Assembly: GCA_902729315.2 (NCBI GenBank)
Contig: LR746267.1
Coordinates: 7,938,424-8,002,423 of the forward strand
Reading direction: 5' to 3'
DNA from: Spirodela intermedia
Taxonomy: Eukaryota; Streptophyta; Magnoliopsida; Alismatales; Araceae
DNA length: 64,000 nucleotides
The notes beneath the pieces were generated by a model. It saw only the letters and a list, made by a program, of their open reading frames with translations, did not search any database and had not been told where the DNA came from. Position numbers and translations under genes: made by a program. Below, piece by piece: positions 1 through 10,556 of the stretch (within the stretch, counting starts at the first letter, position 1; the number at the start of each line of letters is the position of its first letter).

Positions 1-3000
1 GATGAGTTTGAACTCCCCTTTGAATTTCAGGTTCTGGAGATTGCTTTGGAAGTTGTGTGTACATATTTAGAATCTAGTGTGTCTGAGCTTGAGAAAGATG
101 CATATCCTTGTTTGGATGATCTCGCCAAAAATGTTAGTACCAAGAATCTGGAGCGTGTGAGAGGCCTAAAAACTACTCTTACACGTTTGCTTGCACGTGT
201 TCAGAAGGTATGGATTTCGCTCATATGTGTTAGATGAACTTTCATCTTTGAGGCATTCACCTAATTTTTTTTCATGTTTTCTTTGGGTATAACTAAAAAG
301 TTTGTTTATCCTGTGGGATTGCTCTTCCCTCATCCATAGATGGATTTGGTCACTCTCTAATGTCTGTTTCAAATTGACTGAGATTCGGTGTTTTAGTTCC
401 TTTTTAAAACTCCTCATGTCAAGGATAGCTCATCTATCCCCAGGTTTGGATATTAGATGTGTTTCGCTAAGGCTCCAACTTTACCAATGACTAACAAGTT
501 CGTTCAAGCTTTGGTCAAAACAAGTAGGTAAAGTTTGATCTTTGGTCGTGTTGTTTTTCTATATAAACACTCAAAGTTGATCTGAAGAACTTAACCAAAA
601 AATCGTCTTAAATTGGGTGCGTCTTGTCTCAAATTTCTATATCTACAGCATAATTTAACAATTGGATTTTAGGCATGTATTGCCTCACATAGCTTAATTA
701 CCAAGAAGCTTTTGGCGTTTATTAGCTGGGTAAAGATTCTTATTCTTTTGATGACCCCAACCTTGAATGCGAATCATCTTTTGAGACTTGTATACCGTTA
801 AATATTATTTAATTGCATTTTGATCATATGAGTTATGTCCTTGGAACACTTTAGTGCCATCTGAGTCTATTCTGTTCACTTAAACTATGTGATTTACAAG
901 AATTAACGTTTTGAGCTTCATTCAGTGCATTGACCAGTTGCCACTATCTTTCCTTGTTCTCTGTTGGAATATTTTTCTAATATCAGGTGAGAGATGAGAT
1001 TGAACACCTTCTGGATGATGATGAGGACATGTCTCATTTATATTTAACAAGGAAGCAGATACAAAACCAGCAATTTGAAGCTTTAGTTGCTACTAGTGCT
1101 TCAAACAACAATGTGGCCCCTGTGCCTCACACTGGGAGATTGAATTCATATCACAGAACCACCAGTTTTGTGAATAGTGTTCGTTCAGATGACTATGATG
1201 TGGAGGATTTGGAGATGTTGCTTGAGGCATATTTTATGCAGCTAGATGGAACCCGAAATAAAATACTGTCGGTGAGCATATTTTTATTGTGACCCCCTGA
1301 TTTTCGGTTATGTGATCATTAATATGGATCCTCAAATGAGTTTTTAAGTACCATAAAAAAGAATGTATCTCTGTATCTTTAAACAGTGATAACTATATGT
1401 GATAGTGAAAATAACCACTGCTGTTGTTTTTTTTTTATTTATAGGTTACACACCATTGTAATGTTAGCCTAGGGTGCAATGATTTTTTTAATTTTTTTTA
1501 CGATATATCATTTATATCTTGCACAGTGGTGCAGACCCTCGGGTATATGCAGAGAAAAAACTCAATTCATCTTTACATCATAGATGACTGTTATATACAA
1601 GTACTGGGCCCACAAAATAGGGAAACTGCCTAACAACTAGGAAACGTCTTACCAAACTCCTAACTATACATTCTTTCCCACTGTCTCCCTCAAGTTGGTG
1701 AATAGGGATTATCCATTCCCAGCATGGATAAAATACTCTGAAATACTGACGACTTAGTAAGTATATCCTCAAGTTGGCCATGTGCAGATACATATGGTGT
1801 TGAAATCGATCTACTTTCCAACCTCTCCTTGATGAAGAGTCTGTCAATCTGGATATGTTTTGTTCATTCATCTTGTGAGCTATGCTAATTGCATACTCAA
1901 TACTCTAAAATACTCTGTGCTAAACTATCCTTGAAGACTTGAAGGTTAAGTGAGATGACTCAATGAGACTCTTCAACCAAAGTAGTTTATCACATACCTT
2001 GAGCTATTGCTCAGAATTCAACTTGTGTACTCGACCATCTTATCACATTTTGTTTCTCACTTTTCCATGTTGCAAGATTGTCACCAAGAAAGGTGCAATA
2101 TCCAGATGCTAATTTGTTGTCAATCACTGAGCCTGCATATATTAGCATCTATGTATTTCTCAAGTATCAATCCTCCGTTTCTCCTAAATTGAATGCCTTT
2201 TCATAATGTCCCTTTGAAATACTGCAGCGCTTGGTGAGTTACAAGACAAGTGCAATATCTTAAATAAGCACTTGCCGAGTCTTCTTATCCGTTAAAACTT
2301 TGAAATATTGTATGCTATATTTGGTCATGTATGAGATAGAGAAACGAGTCTTCCTACTAGACATTGACATTGTTGGAAGTTCTAGGTCATAAGAAAATAA
2401 TGTAGATTAAGGGTGTTTTTGAAAAATTGTCTAGGGTTCCTCCCTATATTAAGGGGTGTGAGAGTTGAATGGAAATTGAGGTGGTTTTCCATCGTTCTCC
2501 CCTCTATCCTCCATGATAGAGGTTTTTGTCCATTTTCTACATGGTACAAGAGCTAGGTTCGTTAGGTAAGGTTTTATCAGCTTTGTATTCGATGTCAGCT
2601 CTGCTCGGCATCTCTTGTTTGGGGGAGTGCCATCACCACCACCACTGGAGTCCAGCTATATCTGGCATCTCCTATCTACTGCTGTTACCCATGTCCTTCG
2701 TCGCCATCTGCCAGTGCGTTGCTATTAGTGTCATGCTGCCTTCCAGTGAAGCCTTCTGCTTTTTCTGAGTAAGCTTTTGCCGAGGCCTTATACCTTTGCC
2801 GAGTAAGTTTCCAACAAGGTCTTCCGCCTTTGTCAAGTAGCTTTCTGGCAAGGCCCTCAGCCTCTACCAAGTATTTTTCCGATGAGGGTTTATACCTCCA
2901 GCTGTGTTGATTTTTGGCGAGGCCTTCCGCCTCTACTGAGTATCTTTCTGGCAAGGTCTTCCATCTCTGCCTAGTATCTTTCCAGTGTCATCTTTATGTA

Positions 3001-6000
3001 GTCATCTTTCAAGTATTATCTCAACCCGGTGTTGTCTTTAGTCAGTCTGAATTTGACATCTTCCTTACTCCAGCTGCCAAACTCTCCCACAGTCTGCACA
3101 GTTTGGCAACTGTTTCGAGATACAGCGGAAGCAAAAGAAAACACAGTCAACCCTATCTAGGGCTGTTTGCCAGTATTTATACTAGCATACAATAGACCTT
3201 TCCGGTATTAATGGAAAAGTCTAATGAAGGAAATGGGGAATGACGGAAATTCACCTAACAAGAAAATAAAGAAAATGAATAGAGGAAAGGCCTAATATAG
3301 AAGGCTTGTTCTGCATAACAGCAACATCTCGAGTAGTCTAGAAGGGATCATTCTACGTCGGAGCTATTTTTGGGGCTTAACAACCATTAGAAGAGCCAAA
3401 GGTGTATTGAGCAGAGGTTTTCAGCAGCAGAACTCAATTGACAAAGGAAAAGGTAGATCAGGCACTGGGTCCTATTCCTGTTGGAATTTCAGCTTCCGTA
3501 TGAGTCTGATTATCTTGAAAACTTCTTCTATGGTATGTCCACGCGAGAAATAATATGCAAATAGGATAAAAGTGAAAGGACGGCTAAAAGGGAAAAAGAA
3601 GAAGAAGATAGATAGGTTCAGATCAGCATCATCATCAGAGAAATAAAAGCATATCCCTCTGTCCTCTGTCCTTATTTATTGCAACATTTGTCTCTGTCTT
3701 TTCAAGTTCCAGATTTGGATCTATTGGAGTACTTACTGGTTTGCATACTGTCTTATATATTTCTCTAAGAAGATCTATAACATGTCTCTATTAGGAGATG
3801 AAAAAATTTTAGACTCTTTGCTGCCTTGATTTCAAACTCAGCCATACACTATTATGTCATCAATATTTACTAAGAGTGGTTTAGCCCTCCCCCCCTAATG
3901 ATGAATGTTTAATAAGCAATGTGTGATCCCTTTGGCTTTGTCTATACCCCATGGTGATTATGACTTCTGCAAATTTGTCAAATCACGCTCGAGGTGATTG
4001 CTTCAGTTTATAAAATACTTTGTTCAATTTGTATGCCATGTAAGCATCCATATTACATATTAATGGCTTGGGATCTAATTTCTCCCTATGATGACCATAA
4101 ACATAAACAAATGATACAAACCCAGATATACCAGGAACAAGACTATTTGTAATTTGTTGATTTGAATGGAATGGTGACAATGTTTCCTCTCCTTAATTAG
4201 TGCCATCACCTCATTAAAGCATATATTTGCTGGGAATCTGAATTTTTTTACCTGATCAAATTCTGGACTAAGCCCAACAAGAAATCTTTTAAGATATATG
4301 TATCGTCAAGACATTTGGTTTTAATTTCCTATAATAGTTAAGTTCCTACCACTAAGTTTTGTACTGATTTGCATGTTCCATTACTAATTGGCATTTTCTA
4401 TAATGATTAGCATGTTCCATAATTGATTTGCATGCTCCGTAACTGTTTCCTTTCCCTATTTTGCAGCCATTGTCCACTTCATAGTCTTAACTTGCATTTC
4501 TAGCTTTAGAATGTGTCTGTAGTCTTCTAAGCCATAGAATTCCATAACCATGTCATAATCATAGAATCTTCTTCATCCCATATGTCAAATCAATGATCCT
4601 CTGGTTTTGGGCTTGTACCTGTGAGATGGTTAATCTTTCCTTTCCTTTCAGCACAGTGAGAAAATGTGGGAACCACTTAAGGAATTACTTTCTGTCTAGT
4701 TTATATGCAGCTTGAATGTCTGGCAATAATCCAGATTGTTGAAATTGTACTAACCACTTAGACTGTGTTGTAGCAATCATCTCTACAATTTCTGACATCC
4801 ATCCTCTGCCTTTGATTACGTCATGGATTCTTCTCCCCTGTGGTCCAAGTGCCTAGAGCGATGAGATCCTCCTTGTTGTCATGACCAAGCAACCCTCTAC
4901 TAAACCCTAGGCTATGGCAAAGGAAGAAGGCAAGCAAACCTCAGATTCTCTACAAGCCAAAGATTACAACCTGACTCTGGTATCATGTTGCGAACAGTGG
5001 TTCAAACCCTTAAACAATATGCAATGGAAAAACCCAACTCATATTCACATCATATGTGACTGTTCTATAAAGTCCCAGGGTCACAAACGGGAAATACCTA
5101 AAAGCTAAGAGAAACGAGTCAGCAAACTAGGAAATGGTCCAACTAATAACCGAACTCCTAATTATACATCCTTTCTCACACTATCTATATTCGACCACCA
5201 CAACGAAAAGGCTTGATATCTTACCCGACGATGGGGAAATGGCGTAGGCGGCTAGCTATAGCCGTCAACAACCTTTCTTTCCCGCCTACTTTTCCTTTCT
5301 GTTCTTCTTACATGCAGTTGTTGGCAGGTGCATTAGAACCACGAAGGACTGACAGTAGTCAGTGTGCATGAGGACAGTTAATTTGTGGGAGGGTAGCAGT
5401 TAGATTTGTGGAAGTGTTCAGTCCTCCAGATTAATGGTACCGTTAGGCTTTTGGAGGACATCTCGGAAAGGAAAAGGCTTCTCTGTCAGATACCTAAATA
5501 TTTTGAAATCTAGTAATTAATAAAACTCTCTCTCTTTCTCTCTCTTTCTCACTTACTCACTTAGTTGGTCGACGAATCAAGGGCTCAAGAATGGGATCAC
5601 AGATTTGGTTGAAATCTTGTCGAAGGAGAAACAAAGCACTTTAGATTTGGGCACTCAAAGGATGACTTACAGAGATGTTTCAGAAGTATGCTATGAGGCT
5701 GTAAAGTTTGATGAGAAAACTGTGGGAATATTCGAGTGGAAAATATACCAAAATACTGGTGGCAGGGGATGCAATGTCAGCGTAAAACCCACAGGAGATA
5801 AATACATCTTTCATAGTTAAGAATGTCTTCTTTCATTATAACTCAGAACTTTATGTCCTGCTTTGCGGTGTCTATCATGCAAGATATTACCTTACCCTCA
5901 ACGCATGATTCCCTAGCGCTGTCTAAATAGGGTATTCTTACTCGTCAGCATTTTCTTCCACAGTGGTTTAATCATTTTCGTTGATGAGCTAGGCTGGCTA

Positions 6001-6703
6001 ATTTTCTATCGAATCAATACCGTGGAAAGCTGAGAAACGTGGTTGGACTGTTGATTCAGCTTCACTTGATGAGTCTTTGTTGTTCAAAACCCTTCTAAGC
6101 AGTAGGTCACCTTTGAGCGCTTAAATGGCACCCTTACATTGAAACTATTAAAATCGAAAGGACCTTTGCCGATATGCATTAGTTGGTTCATTACACGCGC
6201 GAAAGAAGTGCTTGACCACAGAGTTTATGCATCTAATTACCTATAATATGCAGCAAAATGTAAAAGCTGTAAATAGATGGATCTGCATACACCTATTTAA
6301 CGCTTGACAAGACCTTCTTTCCTTGTGAATTTATATGTGAAGTGTACACTTGTTCTCTCCCCAAGTCATTGCCCTTGATGGTTTTTGGCAACAGTTATCT
6401 CAACCTTTTCAACTTTGGAATTAACAGGTACGTGAATACATTGATGATACAGAGGACTATGTGAACATCCAACTCGACAACCAGCGTAATGAACTCATTC
6501 AGTTGCAGTTGACGTTGACAATTGCATCCTTTGCAATAGTTTTAGATACCTTGATAGCCGGGCTATTTGCGATGAACATCCCATGTCAGTTGTACAACGT
6601 GAACAATCTCTTCGGTCCATTTGTTGGAGGAACGTCATCTGGGTGTTTCATCATTTTCTTGCTAATCTTAAGCTATGCTAGATGGAAGAAACTGCTTGGT
6701 TGA
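1..6703 (+). CDS. MRS2: MRS2/MGT-type magnesium transporter, C-terminal part (5'-partial)
   Basis: CorA-MRS2-ALR family magnesium channel of a cellular membrane; only the last three visible exons are here: 1-207, 987-1271 and 6428-6703 (255 codons). The frame is open from base 1 and reads ELPFEF followed by [13 protein letters not shown], a conserved MRS2 segment, so the gene begins left of the window. Exon 2 carries the helical region ending [16 protein letters not shown]. Exon 3 begins [20 protein letters not shown] and contains the two C-terminal membrane helices. The tail YARWKKLLG is typical of the plant family. The signature after the first helix, normally GMN, reads AMN here (LFAMNIP). 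All junctions are GT-AG in phase 0. The last intron is 5156 bp and full of retroelement debris. The assignment is firm; the subfamily is not resolved. Confidence 0.93.
208..986 (+). other. Intron of the MRS2-type gene (no other feature seen)
   Basis: AT-rich intron with donor GTATGG and acceptor TATCAG, both in phase 0. I see no repeat or gene in it. Confidence 0.85.
2371..2541 (+). repeat. Short copia-type LTR with primer-binding site, plus orientation
   Basis: A 171-bp TG...CA sequence (TGTTGGAAG to TTTTCTACA) followed at 2542-2553 by TGGTACAAGAGC, two mismatches from the canonical initiator-Met primer-binding site TGGTATCAGAGC. Related copies occur at about 7795-7970 (+) and 13280-13445 (-). 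It lies inside the decayed minus-strand copia element, so it is probably a nested insertion. Confidence 0.6.
2745..2990 (+). repeat. Degenerate minisatellite, unit about 45 bp
   Basis: About five diverged units built around GAGGCCTTCCGCCTCTACTG followed by AGTATCTTTCTGGCA. On the minus strand the same array is open and repeats the peptide motif EAEGLA. It lies just downstream of the plus-strand LTR in the MRS2 intron. Confidence 0.6.
3660..3990 (+). repeat. Dispersed repeat, inverted copy at about 12965-13270
   Basis: The stretch containing TCTTTTCAAGTTCCAGATTT and CATACACTATTATGTCATCA recurs almost unchanged on the opposite strand at about 12965-13270. Its first about 100 bases also recur in direct orientation at 7975-8065. 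It is not coding and is probably internal sequence of the same retroelement family as the short LTR. Confidence 0.7.
5181..6427 (+). other. Remainder of the MRS2 last intron
   Basis: No gene seen. It contains a CT-rich microsatellite at about 5527-5552 and a short open frame at 5605-5820 with no recognisable homology. It ends at the exon-3 acceptor TTAACAG. Confidence 0.5.
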
Positions 6704-7669
6704 TGGATAATTCTTCAAGCTCTCCAAGTGTTTTGTCTCAATCCAAGAAACATATTTCTTATAGAAGACCTACATACAGTCTGTAGTTAGAGCCAGAGCC
6801 CATGAAGAGTAAGCGACGACAGGCTCTGATCACGACACAACATGTTTCGACCATAATGTGCACAAGTGGTGCGTCTGACTTGTGAAATGATTTTCTTTGT
6901 ATCAGATCAAACATGGGGTTATTAGATTTCATCTCAAGATGGGAATATATTAGTACATGAACTTTATATTATAAAAATATCATTAAGCTAATATATGTGA
7001 AAGTGATTCAATTAAGGATTAAGTTTTTGGAATTAAGGCATTTTATGCTTGAAATTAAGTTGTCACCTCTTGGTCGGTGTTGACTCTAATAAGTTTAAAA
7101 ATTGCCTTGTCAGTGCCGTTTAGTATAGGGATGCAGTTGTTCCTCACGTCGAGGGCTCCACGATAGATGAGCTTCTTACAACCTGGAATGACTCGGTTCA
7201 GGACTGATGATTCTCTAAATGGCTGGGGCTAGACGAATCTAGGTAGTTTTGATAAAGCAGATCTATGAATATTTGGGCTTGGCAGATTTGGGCCTATTCT
7301 GGGTCTGATACATATGGGTCTTTGACATAACCAATCTGATTTTGACTTGACTAATCAGATCTAGCTCAAGTCTAGCAGGCCCAGAGTCAGTTTGGGTTTG
7401 GCAATGCAACGAATCACGAACCAACGGATGTTGATCCATTCCAATGAAATGGGTGAACGAGTGGAATGGACGATCACCAGAATAAACAGTGCGGCGGAGG
7501 AATGGGGGAATGGCCAGTGAGGCAGAAAAGCAGAGCATGGGATGACGGAGTGGCGGACCAGATAGAGTGGGGGATGGGGGAGTAGTGGAATGGCGGGCTG
7601 TAGAACGGTTAAACTACCTAAGGGATGGAAATGGTGGACAACAGACAGTGACTGAAGGATGGGTTGACA
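6704..7669. other. 3' flank of MRS2 grading into a mosaic of repeats
   Basis: The first 290 bases are probably 3' UTR and flank. About 6998-7115 is an inverted copy of about 12825-12955 (shared TTAAGGCA, CACCTCTTGGTC). Bases 7128-7175 resemble a short piece of the LRR-extensin gene, and 7633-7660 repeats 8218-8245. No intact gene is visible. Confidence 0.55.
7128..7175 (-). pseudogene. Short LRR-extensin C-terminal fragment
   Basis: GATGCAGTTGTTCCTCACGT and CGATAGATGAGCTTCT match, with substitutions, the C-terminal coding region of the LRR-extensin gene around 10518-10562. About 48 bp, non-functional. Confidence 0.5.
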
Positions 7670-7774
7670 AACACGGGGGCGTGGCGAAGAAGGCGGCGCA
7701 CTCCTCTGGCGACTTCTGCCGGGGCAGCCCGGGGATGCAGTTGTTCCTCACGTTGAGGACCCCCCGATAGATGA
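7670..7774 (-). pseudogene. LRR-extensin C-terminal fragment fused to an LTR
   Basis: About 105 bp essentially identical to 10458-10562 of the minus-strand LRR-extensin gene (residues around NNCIPGLPRQKSPEECAAFF). At GATAGATGAG the match stops and the sequence runs into the short copia-type LTR. The same junction occurs at 13471 in inverse orientation. Both ends of the gene are missing, so it is a captured fragment. Confidence 0.8.
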
Positions 7775-7794
7775 GCTTCTACCTCTAAGTGAGC

Positions 7795-7970
7795 TTCTCA
7801 GAGTCATTCTAGGTCGTAAGAAAGTACTTTAAAGACCAAGTGTGTTTTAGAAAAATTGTCTAAGGTTCTTCCCTATATCAAGGGGTATAATAGTTGAATG
7901 GAAATTGAGGCCATTTCTATCGTTATCCCCTCTGTCCTTTGTGATAGAGGTTTCTCTCTATTATCTACAG
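7795..7970 (+). repeat. Copia-type short LTR copy
   Basis: Related to 2371-2541, with shared blocks such as CCCTATAT, AGTTGAATGGAAATTGAGG and TGATAGAGGTTT and a TCTACA end. An inverted near-identical copy is at about 13280-13445. The sequence after it (7971-8065) repeats part of 3660-3780. Confidence 0.6.
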
Positions 7971-8068
7971 ATACATTTCCTTATTTATTGCAACATCTGC
8001 CTCTGTCTTTTCAAGTTCCAGATTTGGATCTATTGGAGTACTTACTGGTTTGCATACTGTCTTATGGG

Positions 8069-10556
8069 TTTCTAATCTTATGCGTTTGTAAAGGTATTAT
8101 ATATTATGTACTCATGCCTCATCATGATTGTCAACACTCTCTCTAAAGGTACTCTATCTTTCTAAGTTTAATTGAGGACTTCATAATCCTGAAAAGCTTG
8201 ACATAGTTTTCTCTCTTTGGACAACAGACAGTGACTGAAGGATGGAAGATGGTGGCAACGGCAATGGAGGGTGAACAAATGTGGCGGACGGTGAGTGACA
8301 GTGTGCAGACGTTGAACAACGGTGGAGGTCGGCGGCAGTGACAGTTGGTGGCAGCAGATAACCGGTGGACGACGAATGATAGTGGGCTGACAGCGGATGA
8401 TGGCAGATGGATGATGGATGGTGGTCGACGACATCTAAAATAGATGGATAATGACCCCTCACGGCCTCTCCTCATAGAGTGATGATAGGTGACGCTCACA
8501 GCCCCTCCCTCGTGAAGTGATGAAAGATAAAATCTCGAAACGATCCTCGTGTATCTTGGGTTGACAAACATCTTCAGCGCAGCTTTAGCGCATTGGGTCT
8601 GTGATGCCTGATAAAAAAGAAATATTTAATGAAAGAAATTACTCTTTAATGGTCTTGGACTGATGTGGTGGTGGTGGTGGTGGTGGATGGTGCCATGGTT
8701 CTTCAGTCCTTCTCAGCTCTTGTTTTTATCTCAGGTTGCCCGTCCATGAGAAACCAGAGAGTCCCCCAGTCGCTTTTGCTCCAAAGTATTATTCTTCTGT
8801 AAAGATCTCCCTTGTCGAACTGCCATCTTCTATGGTTTTAGTTGTTTCAACATGGGTGCAGTTTCTTGGCGCTTGGATTTTCCAGAGTCTTCAGCATGAT
8901 GATCGGATTATCTCTTTCTAGTTCTTGATGCTTAAATTCGGTTTCCTTTCCCCCCTCTTACCTAAGAGAGCAGCTGCAAGTGGATAGAGTAAGAAGTTTT
9001 GCTCGAGAGGCAGTCACAAGCTTGTGTGGGTCGGTTGTGAGCCTCGGTGTTTCTCAATATTTGGGCCGTTGACGCTTCTTCATCAGATGATCTCAATATG
9101 TGCGAGGATGGGTCGCAAGGTTTTTTTTTTCCAAGATTTGTCGTCGGTATTGCGGACGCCTTAACTATGCCCGAGCAAGTAGGACGGAATTAATTTTTTT
9201 CATTTTTTAGTTTAGCCTTATGCATCATGAAAAGACTTTCGACCAAACTTCTGAAGATTACAACGAACCGTTCTAGCGGACAGGACACCTACTCTCAGTA
9301 CCGCAGTCAGGATGATCTCTTCGTTCGTACACTCAAAGACTTTCATTCCCTTTCGTGGCAGCTTCAGGTCGTTGTTCTGCAAACGGGGAGCCGTTCTCTC
9401 CCTCTAACCGGAAATCTCGTGCACCTGCTCAGGTGACACGTGTGTCGGAAAACGACTTTTCTATATATACGGATGTTTCTTCGGCAGATGATCTCCGCAT
9501 GTGCGGGGGGATGGGTCACAAGTAATTTGTTTTACACGATGTATTAATTGTGCCCGAGCCGGTAAGTAATAGGAGGAATAAAGTTTTTTCATTTTTTATT
9601 TTAACCGTATACATCGTGAAAAAGACTTTTGAGCAACCCTCCGAACTTGAATAGAAGAGGACAAAGAATCCATTCTCGGGAGCAGGAGCAAGTACACTCT
9701 GTAACCCTCAGGATGATCTCTTCATTCGTAGCCTGGCCCTCGGGGGAGGTGGCTTTCTTTCCCTTTCGTGTCAGCTTGGAGGCATTGTTCGACGTATGGG
9801 GAGGCATTAGTTCACTCCAACCAGAAGTATCGTCCACCTGCTGAGATCACGGTCTGAGTTGCGTTGACTCACGTGTGTGTCGGAAAGCGACTTTTTTATT
9901 CATGATAAGCAGCGGATAAGACTGGCGGCTGCACAACGAGGCGCCACAGGGGCGCGCACTCGGTCGGAAAAAGTACGTCCCACGTGATCCCGTTGTCGGC
10001 CATGCAGAAGGACGCCAGGCAGCAAAAGCATCCACGAGATGACGCCGCGGCAGGGCGGCACGCAGGCCAGGCTCTTAGGCGTGCACGAGGAATTCAGGGG
10101 GTGGAACTTGTAGTTGAAAGTACAGATATAAGTACGGAATGAGAAACTGGGACGACGGATGATTACGACAGTTTTTCCTTGTCACAGCGAAGGGGATAGG
10201 TGGAACACGGCGTGTACTTTTACGGGGAGGTGTTTATGCACGTGAAGTCCGCGGCCAGGGCGGGGACGAAGGGCGGCGAGAGCGTTCCACAGGGAACAAC
10301 GGAGAACCCTCAGAGGAGACGCCGGTTGACGACGGAGTAGGTCTTGGACGGCGGCGGTGCGGTGGGCTCCGGCGCCGCAAGGGGCAGCGTGGGAGGGTAG
10401 GAGTAGCCGCCGTCGTGTTGGGTCTCGCAGGGGACGATATGGATGTTGGGGCAGTAACACGGGGGCGTGGCGAAGAAGGCGGCGCACTCCTCTGGCGACT
10501 TCTGCCGGGGCAGCCCGGGGATGCAGTTGTTCCTCACGTTGAGGACCCCCCGATAG
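8069..10556 (+). repeat. Left arm of a 2.5-kb inverted repeat
   Basis: Base x here pairs with 24030-x (24032-x inside about 10180) on the other strand at 13471-15961. Every open frame in one arm recurs essentially unchanged in the other, for example 8143-8571 with 15459-15887 and 9601-9837 with 14193-14429. I see only scattered substitutions and a net 2-bp length difference near 9.9-10.2 kb. The arm holds the last 83 codons of the LRR-extensin gene plus about 2.2 kb of 3' flank, including a sequence at about 8720-8930 resembling the PYM 3' UTR at 33750-33945. Confidence 0.93.

Larger units (their letters stand above)
1517..5180 (-). mobile_element. Decayed Ty1/copia LTR retrotransposon inside the last MRS2 intron
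   Basis: Two related sequences at about 1517-1680 and 4986-5180 look like the LTRs of a minus-strand copia element. The right one starts TGTTGCGAACAG and is preceded at 4974-4985 by a mutated initiator-Met primer-binding site (complement form GACTCTGGTATCA). Between them, minus-strand reading near 1700-1900 gives the end of a copia RNase H domain, with pieces such as [23 protein letters not shown] and LGMDNPYSP. Near 3983-4180 the minus strand encodes a post-integrase piece (HREKLDP) and a reverse-transcriptase piece (YKLKQSPRA). Frames are broken and much of the interior is missing or replaced. No clear target-site duplication was found. Confidence 0.75.

Noticed and set aside
8143-8571. 142-codon frame, repeated at 15459-15887
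   Set aside because: Its presence in both arms reflects the inverted repeat, not selection. The His/Pro/Ser-rich product comes from short CATC-type repeats.
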